Notes under the pieces: model-generated | Told to the model about the DNA's origin: nothing | Seen by the model: the letters and a program-made list of their open reading frames with translations, nothing else | The model's database searches: none | From: Helicobacter cinaedi CCUG 18818 = ATCC BAA-847 | Lineage (GTDB): Bacteria > Campylobacterota > Campylobacteria > Campylobacterales > Helicobacteraceae | Assembly: GCF_000155475.1 (NCBI RefSeq) | Contig: NZ_DS990391.1 | Span: forward strand, 447,517-506,310 | Length of the DNA stretch: 58,794 nt | Direction: 5' to 3' | Translations under genes and position numbers: made by a program | Shown here: positions 1-8,588 of the stretch, piece by piece | Position numbering within the stretch: the first letter of the stretch is position 1 | How the letters are laid out: each line of letters opens with the position of its first letter

Positions 1-137
1 AACTAAACCCTTTTTTACAGATTCTTGCCCACTTTTACATTGGGCAGGGCTTATTTCTCACTCCCTGTGCCTTCTTAAGCCTTAACACCGAAAGCAACTC
101 TATAGATAGATTTCTACCGACTAGACTGCTGTAAGGG

Positions 138-162
138 TAGATTCTATTAAACATAGAATCTA
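138..162 (-). terminator. Hairpin of two inverted AGATTCTA words behind the ydcH-like gene
   Basis: Perfect 10-bp arms TAGATTCTAT and ATAGAATCTA are separated by 5 bases, 8 bases beyond the stop of the minus-strand gene at 171. No U-run follows on the minus strand, so termination is plausible but not certain. Confidence 0.45.
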
Positions 163-170
163 AAGGGGCT

Positions 171-392
171 TTAGTGAGATTTGCGATATTCCAAAATCAT
201 CGCATACGCCTCATCTTTAAGACGCAATTTTTGCTTTTTTAGTACCTCAAGCTCCATATCACTCATAAGCTCCTCGCCATTTTCAATCTTTTGAATCCTA
301 TCATCAAGCTCATTATGCTCATCAAAAATCTTAGCAAAATGTGCGTTGTTGGTCTTAAGTGCAGTTACCTCATCTCTATATTCGTGAAACAT
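171..392 (-). CDS. YdcH/DUF465 family small coiled-coil protein
   Basis: A 73-residue protein that is almost entirely charged alpha helix, of the size and pattern of the DUF465 (YdcH) family: a helical hairpin with conserved DxxI and LKKQKLRLKDE segments in the second half. No signal peptide or membrane segment is visible. The family has no firmly established biochemical role. The gene lies 112 bases downstream of argJ on the same strand and ends just before a hairpin at 138-162. A Shine-Dalgarno AAGGAG lies before the ATG. The family call rests on length and pattern only. Confidence 0.75.
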   Translation of the reverse strand: MFHEYRDEVTALKTNNAHFAKIFDEHNELDDRIQKIENGEELMSDMELEVLKKQKLRLKDEAYAMILEYRKSH

Positions 393-504
393 ACTTAACT
401 CCTTGTATGAAATAAAACCTTATTGTAAGATATTTTCGGTAATAACACCACGCTTTTACAAGAAATTTTAGGCGACTTTTGTAACCCCAAATCTCAATAA
501 ATCA

Positions 505-1716
505 CTAGCTTCTATAATCAGCATTAATCTCCACATATCTATGTCCCAAGTCGCAACCATACGCTACAAAGCTCCCTTCCCCCATACCTAAATCACAAGT
601 GATTTTAAAACTTTCTTGTTTCATCACTTCCGCCGCTTTTGCTTCCATTGCTTCATCAAAACAAATCTCACCCCTATCAAAAACAACAACATCATCAAAA
701 GCAATTTTCAATCGCTCCTGTGCTGAATCTACCCCACTAGCCCCAATCGTAGAGGCTATCCTGCCCCAATTTGGATCGCCCCCAAAAATAGCGGTTTTGA
801 CTAAAAGTGAGTTTGATAACGCCTTTGCAGCTTTCATCGCTTGAGCTTCATTCATCGCATTACACACTTCAAACGCCACTACATGTGTCGCTCCCTCGCC
901 ATCACGGACAATATCAAGGGCAAGTTTATGCATTACTATTTGCAACGCTTCCTTAAACGCATCTTTGTCATACACGCCACTATATCCATTTGCAAACAAA
1001 AATACAGAATCATTTGTGCTTGTATCGCCATCTACGCTAATGGCATTAAAACTTGTCTTAAGACATTCCCGCAATGCTTCTTTGGCGTGAGATTCTACAA
1101 TCTTAGCATCAGTTGTGATAAAGCAGAGCATTGTCGCAAGGGAGGGCTGTATCATACCCGCCCCCTTTGCCATAGCCCCGATGTGAAACTCCCCTGAATC
1201 TAGTTTAACTTTTAAGGCTATTTCTTTACTAAAAGCATCAGTTGTGCGTATGGCATTAGCCGCTCTTGTGTGGGCGTCCTTGTCATTTTCAAAAGGCTTA
1301 AAAAGCTTAAAACTTGCCTTAATTTTCTCCTTTGGCAGATACTGTCCTATCACTCCTGTGCTTGACATAATGGGATTTTCAATAAAAGGAAATTCCTGCT
1401 TTAAAGTTTCTAGAATCTCAACCACATCTTGCACCCCCCTTTGCCCCGTCATCGCATTGGCATTTTTGGTATTAATTAACACAAAATTGCTCTTTTTGCC
1501 CTGCACATATTGCTTAAAATGCGTAATGGGCGCAGCAGGAAAGCGATTATTAGTAAAGCTCACAATGGGTTGCAGTGGCTCTTTGCTATATAAAAAAGCA
1601 ATATCTAATAAATCCTTTCCATTCTTATCCTTGCCCTTTAGTCCTGCACTCACGCCATCAGCATAGAATCCTTGTGGTGCATTCACACCACCATCAATAG
1701 GAAAAATCTCAAACAT
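505..1716 (-). CDS. argJ: Bifunctional glutamate N-acetyltransferase / ornithine acetyltransferase ArgJ
   Basis: Transfers acetyl between N-acetylornithine and glutamate in the cyclic arginine pathway, in the cytoplasm. The 403 residues match the family length. The autoprocessing site is visible as [14 protein letters not shown], and Thr195 would be the nucleophile freed when the precursor splits into two chains. Other family signatures are [16 protein letters not shown] and GGDPNWGRI. The ATG at 1716 overlaps the last 8 bases of the upstream K+ channel gene, so the two are probably co-transcribed. argD at 55.4 kb supplies the following aminotransferase step. H. pylori lacks this pathway, so its presence points to a non-pylori species. 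Confidence 0.96.
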   Translation of the reverse strand: MFEIFPIDGGVNAPQGFYADGVSAGLKGKDKNGKDLLDIAFLYSKEPLQPIVSFTNNRFPAAPITHFKQYVQGKKSNFVLINTKNANAMTGQRGVQDVVEILETLKQEFPFIENPIMSSTGVIGQYLPKEKIKASFKLFKPFENDKDAHTRAANAIRTTDAFSKEIALKVKLDSGEFHIGAMAKGAGMIQPSLATMLCFITTDAKIVESHAKEALRECLKTSFNAISVDGDTSTNDSVFLFANGYSGVYDKDAFKEALQIVMHKLALDIVRDGEGATHVVAFEVCNAMNEAQAMKAAKALSNSLLVKTAIFGGDPNWGRIASTIGASGVDSAQERLKIAFDDVVVFDRGEICFDEAMEAKAAEVMKQESFKITCDLGMGEGSFVAYGCDLGHRYVEINADYRS

Positions 1717-2836
1717 AATCCACCTCCCTTGGCTTTTGCTTTCTCATAATAAGTCGCTTTGTGGCACGGATATTTTCACTTGAGCCAATCACAAGCAGTT
1801 TGCACTCGCTTGAGACAATCGTATTGCCATTTGGCATACTGATATATGTGCCATCTTTTTGCGTTAGCCCTACAACTGATACATTTGTAACATCTCTAAA
1901 ATGTGCTTCCTTAAGCTTTTTTAGCACAAGCCAAGAATAACGCGGCACAATAATCTCTTCTAAATCAAGGGGCGTATCACGGCGATATAAAAACTGCTCT
2001 AAAAGATTCTCCATATCCGGTCGCACTGCCATAGCCGAGATTCTCTGTGCCATAAGTTTAGAAGCTGAAATCACAGAATCACAGCCTAGTTTCTTAAGCT
2101 TCTTGCTCTCTTCTTGAGAATTAGCACTCGCGATAATATAATAGGGCTTTCTGCCTAGCTCCTCTTCAAAAAGTCTCGCACTCACCACCATTGTGATATT
2201 GTCCGCAGCATTCTTAGAAAAGCTCACTATCCCCTTGGCACTTGAAAGGTGGGATTTAAGCATAGCAATATGTGTATGTGGGTCATCAATGATGTAGTAA
2301 GGGTATTTATGCTTCTGTGCTTGAGCTTCAAAATCTTTAGAATTATCCACCACAACAAATGGAATATGGGCTTCCAAAAATTGCTGTGCGAGTTCTATGG
2401 TAAATTCATTGTGATAGCAAATCACATAGTGATTTTGCAAACGAGCGATTTTATACACCATTTTTTGCTCCTTGATTAAGCGGATAAGTGTGCCATTATT
2501 CACAACACTCATAATAAATGCCACGCTAAAGGTTACTACTCCCGCTCCACACACCATTAAAATAGCGGTAAAAAGAATAGTAATCGTGCCAAAATCTTTT
2601 TCCCCAAGTGAGCCAAAGCCGGTATTTGTAAAAGTATAAGAAGTTTGAAAAAATGCCTGCATTAAATCATAATCTTCTAAAATCAAATACCCTAAAGTGC
2701 CAAAAAGGAGAAAAAACTGAACGAGAATAAGCGGAAGTCTAAAAGGTTTGAGCTGCTCATACAGCTCACCTGCTAAAGAAATGTCTGGTTTTGGGTTGTT
2801 GCCCCAATGAAGAAATTTTTTAAGCTTTGCAAACAA
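1709..2836 (-). CDS. Two-TM potassium channel with RCK (TrkA-N/TrkA-C) domains, HpKchA-like
   Basis: A predicted K+ channel of the inner membrane. The first hydrophobic helix spans about residues 33-53. The pore helix and selectivity filter follow with TGFG at 72-75, a variant of TVGYG, and a second helix spans about 84-110. A Rossmann-type RCK domain then starts at [10 protein letters not shown], and a TrkA-C-like part lies near the end. The 375 residues and the position next to rpmB match the HP0490-HP0491 order of H. pylori. The start used is TTG at 2836. No good ribosome binding site is visible, so the start is the weak point. argJ overlaps its 3' end. Confidence 0.85.
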   Translation of the reverse strand: MFAKLKKFLHWGNNPKPDISLAGELYEQLKPFRLPLILVQFFLLFGTLGYLILEDYDLMQAFFQTSYTFTNTGFGSLGEKDFGTITILFTAILMVCGAGVVTFSVAFIMSVVNNGTLIRLIKEQKMVYKIARLQNHYVICYHNEFTIELAQQFLEAHIPFVVVDNSKDFEAQAQKHKYPYYIIDDPHTHIAMLKSHLSSAKGIVSFSKNAADNITMVVSARLFEEELGRKPYYIIASANSQEESKKLKKLGCDSVISASKLMAQRISAMAVRPDMENLLEQFLYRRDTPLDLEEIIVPRYSWLVLKKLKEAHFRDVTNVSVVGLTQKDGTYISMPNGNTIVSSECKLLVIGSSENIRATKRLIMRKQKPREVDYV

Positions 2837-2856
2837 GATAATTAAAGCTTAGAATC

Positions 2857-3045
2857 TTAAGAGTGTTTTTTGAGTGTCCGCAAAGTAGAAGCGGCAACCT
2901 TAACTCTAATGCTGCTGCCATCTTCAAGCTTCAAGCGAATGCTACGAAGATTAGGAAGGGAGCGTTTTTTTGTTTTGTTATTTGCGTGGCTTACATTGTT
3001 GCCAACCATTGGACCTTTGCCTGTGAAGAAACATTTTCTTGCCAT
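2857..3045 (-). CDS. rpmB: 50S ribosomal protein L28
   Basis: Component of the large ribosomal subunit. The 62-residue product begins [20 protein letters not shown] and carries the family pattern of a KxxxF/CxxTGK start and the [10 protein letters not shown] segment. An in-frame start 14 codons upstream exists, but it would add an unrelated leader and only the internal ATG gives the usual L28 N-terminus. The gene precedes the K+ channel gene on the same strand (20-base gap), as in H. pylori. Confidence 0.95.
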   Translation of the reverse strand: MARKCFFTGKGPMVGNNVSHANNKTKKRSLPNLRSIRLKLEDGSSIRVKVAASTLRTLKKHS

Positions 3046-3110
3046 AATAAAACCTTTTTGATGAAATAAGCTTGGGATTGTAGTCAAAATTACCCCAAAA
3101 CTACCTTAAA

Positions 3111-4094
3111 TTATTCAATAAGCACACTCATACCCACGCGTAAGCCTTCAATAGGGCTAACAGGATAGGCTTCAACTTCAAAGGTACGGACATCATAGCC
3201 CTTAGTTGCACTTGTCGCCCTCCAAGTCGCAAAATCGCCCATCACAGAGACAAACTCCACCTTAAACTCTGCCTCTTTTTCAAGGGCAGGAATATAAGCC
3301 TTAAAAGCTGTGCCTTTTGGAAAGTCTTTGAGCCGATACTCCGGCAGATGAAAAACAATCCACGCATCATTCATATCAATCATAAGCACAACGGGAAATC
3401 CGCTCGGTGCTAGCTCCCCCTGATGAAGCAAAACATTGCTTACCTCGCCATCAGCTGGAGCAATGGCTTGAGTGTCCTTAGCATAGCTCTCCACCTCGCT
3501 TACTTGCCCTGCTGCAGCATCTTCCTTGGCTTGGGCAGCGATTTTTGTCTCGTGCGTTGTGCCATCAAGGGCGATTTTATATTGCTGATAGGCTACATTC
3601 TCATTATGCTTAGCAGTTGTGTAGTTTGCATAGGCTTCATCGCGTCTTTGCTCACTGACAACGCCATCTTTATACAAAGATTCTAAACGATCATAGGTGC
3701 TTTTGGCAAGATTTGCCATCGTTTTTGCCCCTTGCCACACATCTTTAGCTGATTGAATCGTCTCCACTCTCGCACCCTGCTTTGTTTCTGTGCTTAGGGC
3801 TTTGGCAGCTTGGTAACCAGCTTTTGCTTGTTCAAGCTTGGCTTCAAGCTCTGGAGAGTTGATCCCATATACCAAATCACCCTTTTTTAACATATCGCCT
3901 TTTTTGACAAAGATATTTTCAACTCGCCCTGCCACTTTTGAGCTTATGGCATATTCTCGCGCTTGGACTTGTGCGTAAATCTTATTTTCCTTTGGCTGAT
4001 AGGCACGCACAAAACTCACAATCAACCATAGCAAGAATCCTGCCACAATGACACCAAGCACGATAAGCTTTGCATTCATTTTGATAAATCTCAT
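3111..4094 (-). CDS. HlyD/EmrA-type periplasmic adaptor (membrane fusion) protein
   Basis: Links an inner-membrane exporter to TolC across the periplasm. It has one N-terminal membrane anchor (about residues 8-30), then a split biotinyl-lipoyl-like domain (SSKVAGRVENIFVKKGDMLKKGD at about 47-70, resuming at APADGEVSNVLLHQGE), with a helical hairpin between and a beta-barrel region at the end. The ATG follows AGGGGG at good spacing. It starts 9 bases after the TolC-like gene, so they form one operon. In H. pylori the equivalent pair (HP1489-HP1488) is followed by ABC-2 permease genes. Here rpmB follows instead, so the partner exporter must lie elsewhere or be lost. Confidence 0.85.
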   Translation of the reverse strand: MRFIKMNAKLIVLGVIVAGFLLWLIVSFVRAYQPKENKIYAQVQAREYAISSKVAGRVENIFVKKGDMLKKGDLVYGINSPELEAKLEQAKAGYQAAKALSTETKQGARVETIQSAKDVWQGAKTMANLAKSTYDRLESLYKDGVVSEQRRDEAYANYTTAKHNENVAYQQYKIALDGTTHETKIAAQAKEDAAAGQVSEVESYAKDTQAIAPADGEVSNVLLHQGELAPSGFPVVLMIDMNDAWIVFHLPEYRLKDFPKGTAFKAYIPALEKEAEFKVEFVSVMGDFATWRATSATKGYDVRTFEVEAYPVSPIEGLRVGMSVLIE

Positions 4095-4103
4095 AGCACC
4101 CCC

Positions 4104-5480
4104 TTAGTTAAAAAATCCATAGAATCTATCCACCTCATCACTTAGACTTAAGAGTCTAGCAAGGGCGATAGCATAGTTATACGCCACACTTTGACGCTCA
4201 ATAATAGCTAGAGCTAAAGCATTTTGAGCATCGCTCACATCAGCACTTGTACTCATTCCTTGCAAAAACGCCTTTTGACGCAATTTTAGATTCTCATTTG
4301 CAAGTTCAATAGATGACTGCAAACTGAAATATTGCGATTTGAAAGACAGCACTTCATTATAGGTTTTCTCACATAAAGTTTTTAAATCTTTTGTGGCTTG
4401 AGATTTAGCAAGTTCAGCCTCAATGGAAGCGATCTTACTTGCTTGATACTTTTGGATTCTCCCTCCGGGCGTGATAAGCGACCACTTTGCGCCAACCCCT
4501 GCAAACCAATTTGGCATAGCCTTATCAAGCACCGAACTATTATCATTCATCATATAGCTACCAAATAGCCCAACTTCAGGCAAAAATGTAGAAAACTCAA
4601 TGTGAGAGAGCTCTTTGGCGGATTTAATCTTATTATCCATAAGGCTTAGGGCAGGATAAACTTCAAGCGTTTTGTTAATAAAATACTCAACACTCTCCAG
4701 CCTCGTATCTTGCTTAATATCAATCTGTTTTACAAGCTCCAATCTCTCTTTAGATTCACGATTAAGCATAGCATTGAGTGCCATATTTGCGATAATGAGA
4801 TTATCACTTGCTTTTTTGACATCAATGCTTGATTTATCATAATTCACTTGAGCTTGGAGTGTTTCTAGTCGTGCGACTTGCCCTTTACTTTGTAGCTTTT
4901 GTGCGTTTTGATAATGTGTCAAATGCCCACTATTAGCAGATTCTAGAGTGTTTAGAATCTGATTGTTTAACACCACACCATAATACAATTTCACGCAATC
5001 TTCAAACAAACTTAGCTCTTTGAGTTTAAGGGCAAGATAGGAATCTTCAAGGGCGATTTGAGAGAGTTTATTAGCAAAATACCGCTTACCGCCCGTAAAA
5101 ATGGGATATATGATATTAACAGTCCCAAAGATGACATTTTGATCTTGCAAGGTTACAGGCTGTCCTAAATGCTGTAATAGCGGAGCTAGAGCAGAATTCC
5201 CACCGATATTCCCACTAAGATTGCCAAGCTGGGATTGATTGACTAGGTGCATATTCATCGGATCTTGCAAACGCACATAATAAGCCCCAAGCGAGACTTG
5301 TGGGAGATAGAGCATTTTACTTGCGAGGTTGAGTTTTTCTTGCTTCTGCACGGCGTGTTGCGTGGATTTTAACCCATCATTGCTTTCTAAAACCTGCTTG
5401 TAAGCTGATTGCAATTCCAAATATTCCGCTTTTCCACTACTCGCTACGATACAAACAAGCAAGAATATCCATTGTTTCAT
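4104..5480 (-). CDS. TolC-family outer membrane efflux protein
   Basis: The outer-membrane channel of a tripartite exporter. The 458 residues begin with a signal peptide (hydrophobic stretch at 3-15, likely cut near GKA/EY) and then show two outer membrane efflux protein repeats rich in long helices, with typical SYxxAL-like and GxxTxxDVxxAQ-like segments (QGMSTSADVSDAQNALALA near the end). The gene is first in a two-gene unit with the HlyD-type adaptor. It is divergent from the TIGR02757 gene at 5591, with 110 bases between them to hold both promoters. The substrate cannot be deduced from sequence. Confidence 0.88.
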   Translation of the reverse strand: MKQWIFLLVCIVASSGKAEYLELQSAYKQVLESNDGLKSTQHAVQKQEKLNLASKMLYLPQVSLGAYYVRLQDPMNMHLVNQSQLGNLSGNIGGNSALAPLLQHLGQPVTLQDQNVIFGTVNIIYPIFTGGKRYFANKLSQIALEDSYLALKLKELSLFEDCVKLYYGVVLNNQILNTLESANSGHLTHYQNAQKLQSKGQVARLETLQAQVNYDKSSIDVKKASDNLIIANMALNAMLNRESKERLELVKQIDIKQDTRLESVEYFINKTLEVYPALSLMDNKIKSAKELSHIEFSTFLPEVGLFGSYMMNDNSSVLDKAMPNWFAGVGAKWSLITPGGRIQKYQASKIASIEAELAKSQATKDLKTLCEKTYNEVLSFKSQYFSLQSSIELANENLKLRQKAFLQGMSTSADVSDAQNALALAIIERQSVAYNYAIALARLLSLSDEVDRFYGFFN

Positions 5481-5590
5481 TTATAAACCCTTTTTATAAG
5501 CCTTTAACACAAACTTGTTTGTGCTAGAATCAGGCGAGTATTCTAACGAAAATTAAATAACCACGAGATTCTAAATATAAAGCAGACACG

Positions 5591-6451
5591 ATGACAAACA
5601 AGCAAAGACAAAAGATTCAAAAGCTCCTTGATACACAATACAGCTTAAGAAACACAGATGATGAGTTAAACCAAACTAGCCCCGATCCACTCCTTATAGC
5701 TAGAATCTACAAAGAAGATTCCCATTTTGCCGAAATAGCCTTGATATGTGCGTTATTATCTTATGGTAACGCAAAGATGATTGTAAAATTACTCCAAAGC
5801 CTTGATTTTGGGCTTTTAACGCGTGGAATTGATAGAATACAAAAGGCTAACTTTCCGCATTATAGATTCCAAACAAGCAAGGACATACAGGGGCTTTTTA
5901 TGCTCGTTAAGATTTTACTTGAATCTAGCGGATTACTGCAATGCTTTATGCAAGGCTATGAATCCTACCCACACACAAAGAGTGAAAGTCAATGGAGCAA
6001 AAGCAATAATCCCAATCACGCTAAGATTCTAAGCGGAATCTATCACTGCATAGACACACTTTATCTTTTAGCCAAAACGCATAAAATCCCCATCACTCAA
6101 GGGCTAAGATTCTTGCTTGGCAGTTCCCATAGTACCTATTTAGCACAACATCACACCATTCCGCATAATGCCTCATGTCTCAAGCGGTGGAATATGCTCT
6201 TGCGTTGGCTTATACGCAAAGACAGGCTAGATGTCGGCACTTGGGCTTCACATCTGCAGTCTTCAAATCTCATTTTACCCCTTGATACGCATACTTTTAG
6301 AATCTGTGGGAAGTTAAGCATCTTGCAACGCAAAAGCTATGATTTATCCGCCGCACTTGAAGCGACTGATACTTTGGCACTTTTTAATCCTAAAGATCCC
6401 ATAGCTTACGATTTTGCACTCTATCGCTTGGGGCAGAATGGAATCTTATAG
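5591..6451 (+). CDS. TIGR02757 (DUF2400) family protein
   Basis: A 286-residue soluble protein. The pattern fits TIGR02757/DUF2400: an early FAEIALICALLSYGNAKMIVKLLQ segment, a central HSTYLAQHHTIPHNASCLKRWNMLLRWLIRKD segment with a conserved lysine-arginine-tryptophan core, and a late LILPLDTHTFRICGKLSI followed by DPIAYDFALYRLGQNG. The latter resembles helix-hairpin-helix base-excision glycosylases (LPLDTHxxR, DPxxYDFALxxLG), which suggests a relation to DNA glycosylase folds, but no reaction is established. It is the only plus-strand gene between 1 and 22.6 kb and converges on the pseudopilin genes one base beyond its stop. Confidence 0.8.
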   Translation: MTNKQRQKIQKLLDTQYSLRNTDDELNQTSPDPLLIARIYKEDSHFAEIALICALLSYGNAKMIVKLLQSLDFGLLTRGIDRIQKANFPHYRFQTSKDIQGLFMLVKILLESSGLLQCFMQGYESYPHTKSESQWSKSNNPNHAKILSGIYHCIDTLYLLAKTHKIPITQGLRFLLGSSHSTYLAQHHTIPHNASCLKRWNMLLRWLIRKDRLDVGTWASHLQSSNLILPLDTHTFRICGKLSILQRKSYDLSAALEATDTLALFNPKDPIAYDFALYRLGQNGIL

Positions 6452-6452
6452 G

Positions 6453-6878
6453 CTATTTATCTAAAATTCTATCGCTAAACTCCTTGCAAAGTGGTTGGGA
6501 GAGATTGCACGAAATAATGGGATTAAGGCTTAAATCACTTGGCTGAATGGAAAAGTAGAGAATTTGTGAATCTATGGTGGCTTTTAATGCGTTAGATTCT
6601 AAGCTAAAGCGGCAGGTTGGCGTAGAATCTAATGTAGCTGTTTGTAAAATCTGCCTTGCAATCTCAGGCTGAAAGGAATCTGATTGTATAAAGGCTTGAG
6701 TGTAATATTTACTCAAAGCATTTTGCGTAAAAGCAAGTTTAGCTTTAAGCCTTAGCACACATTGCTTATGGTGTAAATGCCCCATATATTTTATACCCAC
6801 ACCTGCGAGTATGCCTACAATAACAATCACGCAAAGCACTTCAAAGGCACTAAAAGCACTCCGCTTAGAATATCGCAT
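6453..6878 (-). CDS. Type II secretion/competence pseudopilin (class III-like signal), second of a pair
   Basis: A 141-residue membrane-anchored protein. It has a short basic leader MRYSKRSA, then FSAFEVLCVIVIVGILAGVGI: cleavage by a prepilin peptidase would fall between Ala8 and Phe9, with the conserved Glu at +5 (Glu13). The usual Gly at -1 is Ala, which processing tolerates. Four cysteines follow in the pilin body (QCVLRLK, PTCRF, SCNLSQPLC) and may form disulphides. The gene overlaps the upstream pseudopilin gene by 14 bases. Related bacteria use such pseudopilins (Cts system of Campylobacter) for DNA uptake, but that is inference here. Confidence 0.75.
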   Translation of the reverse strand: MRYSKRSAFSAFEVLCVIVIVGILAGVGIKYMGHLHHKQCVLRLKAKLAFTQNALSKYYTQAFIQSDSFQPEIARQILQTATLDSTPTCRFSLESNALKATIDSQILYFSIQPSDLSLNPIISCNLSQPLCKEFSDRILDK

Positions 6879-7308
6879 TTGATGTGCTAAGGGGGATTTC
6901 TTTGCGTGTGGGGTGGCGTTTTAGGAGTTTTTCACAAAGTGGAGAATCTAGCTTTGGCTGGATAGAGAGAATAAGTTTGCCATTTTCCTGCATAATGCTT
7001 ACGCAGTCATTTTCCATATCAACACTGCCATTTTTGGCAAGTTTTATGCTATTGCCTTGGGCTACCCAACGCGATGTGCTAAGCCCGGCTAATTCTAGAA
7101 TCTTAGCTCCATCAATGCTATTTGGGGTAATATTTTGGCTAAAAACCTCTCTTTGCAGGGCATTAAGTGTGCTGATGATGTCATTTTCAACAGCAATAAG
7201 CTGGGCGTCCGATCTTGTAAGAGATAAGCGAGGCAGGGCAATGGCGGCTAAGATTCCAAGAATGATGATAACAAAGACAAGCTCCATCATACTAAAGGCT
7301 TTTCGCAT
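6865..7308 (-). CDS. Type II secretion/competence pseudopilin, first of a pair
   Basis: A prepilin-like protein with leader MRKA and FSMMELVFVIIILGILAAIALP, giving a cut after Ala4 and Glu at +5. The body then contains SDAQLIAVENDIISTLNALQREVF, the helix that continues the pilin stalk. An upstream in-frame ATG at 7350 would add 14 residues before the basic leader. The internal ATG at 7308 gives the normal short leader and is preferred, although the longer form would overlap the phosphatase stop (4 bases) and cannot be ruled out. Two cysteines near the middle and end may pair. It sits in one minus-strand run with the phosphatase, nucleosidase and fabD. Confidence 0.75.
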   Translation of the reverse strand: MRKAFSMMELVFVIIILGILAAIALPRLSLTRSDAQLIAVENDIISTLNALQREVFSQNITPNSIDGAKILELAGLSTSRWVAQGNSIKLAKNGSVDMENDCVSIMQENGKLILSIQPKLDSPLCEKLLKRHPTRKEIPLSTSNAIF

Positions 7309-7346
7309 TGCAAAGATTCTATGTGAATGGCGAGTTTGCGGCGTTT

Positions 7347-7880
7347 TCATTTTGTCTTAAAATTTTCAAGCACAAAAGGTGGGATAACAAAATCAATCAC
7401 CCCACTTCCTTCAAAATCTTTTGCAAGACTTTTTGCACTCTGCTCTAAAACAAGACGGATAAGCACACCCTTTGGCACAAAGGCATTAAAAGGTGGGGCG
7501 ATATAAGTAGCAAAACTCTTTAAATCCGGTTGATGCCCGATGATAAGCACATTTTGAGCCTCCATAAAAGTTTTGTTTTGTGTGAGCTTCATATAGCCTT
7601 CAAGCCCACAATCAGGTGCAATATATTCACTTATCATAATGCAATTTTTAGGCAGAAACTTTTTCAAAGGCTTTAAAGTCTGCAATGTCCGCATAGCAGG
7701 GGAGCAAACAACAAGATCAAAGCTTAAATGCTCTAGGGCAAACTTTGCGATATGCTTACTTTGAATCTTGCCAAGTTTGCTAAGTGGGCGAAACAAATCG
7801 CTTTTATCTTTTTTGTTTGTTAGGCGATATTCTTCCCTGCTTATCGTATCTGCGTGTCGTAAAAGCGTGATAGTTTTCAT
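7347..7880 (-). CDS. SixA-like histidine phosphatase family protein
   Basis: A 177-residue member of the histidine phosphatase (phosphoglycerate mutase-like) superfamily. The phospho-acceptor motif is near the N-terminus as LLRHADT (His8). Further supportive parts are DLVVCSPAMRTLQT (conserved Ser-x-x-x-R-x-x-x-T) and VLIIGHQPDL, which supplies the second catalytic His. This set fits the SixA subgroup, known to dephosphorylate phosphohistidine in signalling or phosphotransfer proteins. The substrate here is unknown. It directly abuts the nucleosidase gene upstream (stop at 7881, ATG at 7880), so they are translated from one message. Confidence 0.82.
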   Translation of the reverse strand: MKTITLLRHADTISREEYRLTNKKDKSDLFRPLSKLGKIQSKHIAKFALEHLSFDLVVCSPAMRTLQTLKPLKKFLPKNCIMISEYIAPDCGLEGYMKLTQNKTFMEAQNVLIIGHQPDLKSFATYIAPPFNAFVPKGVLIRLVLEQSAKSLAKDFEGSGVIDFVIPPFVLENFKTK

Positions 7881-8576
7881 CTATGCCTCCAATAAACTCT
7901 CGCACATTTTTAGCACAAACTCCGCACTTCGTTTAGCCGAACTCTCTAAAAACTCATCAAAACTCACATCGGCACTGCCATCGGCACTATCGCTAATGGA
8001 GCGTAAGACACAAAATGGCACTTGTAATAAATCACACACCACCGCCACAGAAGCCCCCTCCATTTCCACTGCGTCAGCCTTAAAATTTGAAATAATCCAC
8101 TGCTTTTTCTCACTATCGGCAATAAACGCATCGCCTGATGCGATAATGCCCTGCTGTAAGTCAATGCCTTGTGCTTTGGCTACTTGCTTGGCTAGGGCAT
8201 TAAGATTCTTATCTGCCTCTATATAGACTTTACTTTCGGGTATAAAGCCTAGCGGATGTCCAAAGGCGGTAATATCCACATCGTGCTGACATAACTTCTC
8301 TGCAAGGAGCAAATCGCCCACTTTCAAATCCGCATTTAGCCCTCCAGCAACACCGCTAAAGATAATTTTCTCACATTGAAAATGCAAAATCATTGTGCTA
8401 ACGGTAAGGGCGGCATGCACCTTGCCTATTTTGCTATACGCGATAAAAATTTTATGCACCCCTTTTGTGATTTCATAATAAGTATTGCCGCCCACCTGTA
8501 TTTTCTTATGCTCTCCAAATTTTTCAAGTAAAGGCGTGATTTCTTCCACCATTGCTCCTATGATTCCAAGTCTCAT
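7881..8576 (-). CDS. mtnN: 5'-methylthioadenosine / S-adenosylhomocysteine / aminodeoxyfutalosine nucleosidase
   Basis: Hydrolyses the N-glycosidic bond of MTA, SAH and 5'-deoxyadenosine. In Helicobacter and Campylobacter the same enzyme also cleaves 6-amino-6-deoxyfutalosine in the futalosine menaquinone pathway (MqnB). The 231 residues show MRLGIIGAMVEEITPLL (start typical of the family), IIFSGVAGGLN, SGDAFIADSEKK, AVEMEGASVAVVC (ribose binding Met-Glu) and the catalytic Asp in RSISDSADGSADVSF. It is next to fabD with a 12-base gap, as HP0089-HP0090 in H. pylori. The dual role is inferred from relatives, not visible in the sequence. Confidence 0.95.
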   Translation of the reverse strand: MRLGIIGAMVEEITPLLEKFGEHKKIQVGGNTYYEITKGVHKIFIAYSKIGKVHAALTVSTMILHFQCEKIIFSGVAGGLNADLKVGDLLLAEKLCQHDVDITAFGHPLGFIPESKVYIEADKNLNALAKQVAKAQGIDLQQGIIASGDAFIADSEKKQWIISNFKADAVEMEGASVAVVCDLLQVPFCVLRSISDSADGSADVSFDEFLESSAKRSAEFVLKMCESLLEA

Positions 8577-8588
8577 TTGCCAATCTCC

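Noticed and set aside
26-46. Short inverted repeat TGCCCA / TGGGCA near the window start
   Set aside because: Six-base arms with no U-run; too weak to call a terminator and the gene it would serve is outside the window.
3046-3087. Upstream extension of rpmB by 14 residues
   Set aside because: L28 proteins start MARK or similar; the extension is not protein-like and the internal ATG fits family length.
6884-7360. 158-codon plus-strand open frame opposite a pseudopilin gene
   Set aside because: The minus-strand pseudopilin has a complete prepilin signal and fits the operon, while the plus-strand frame has no family pattern.
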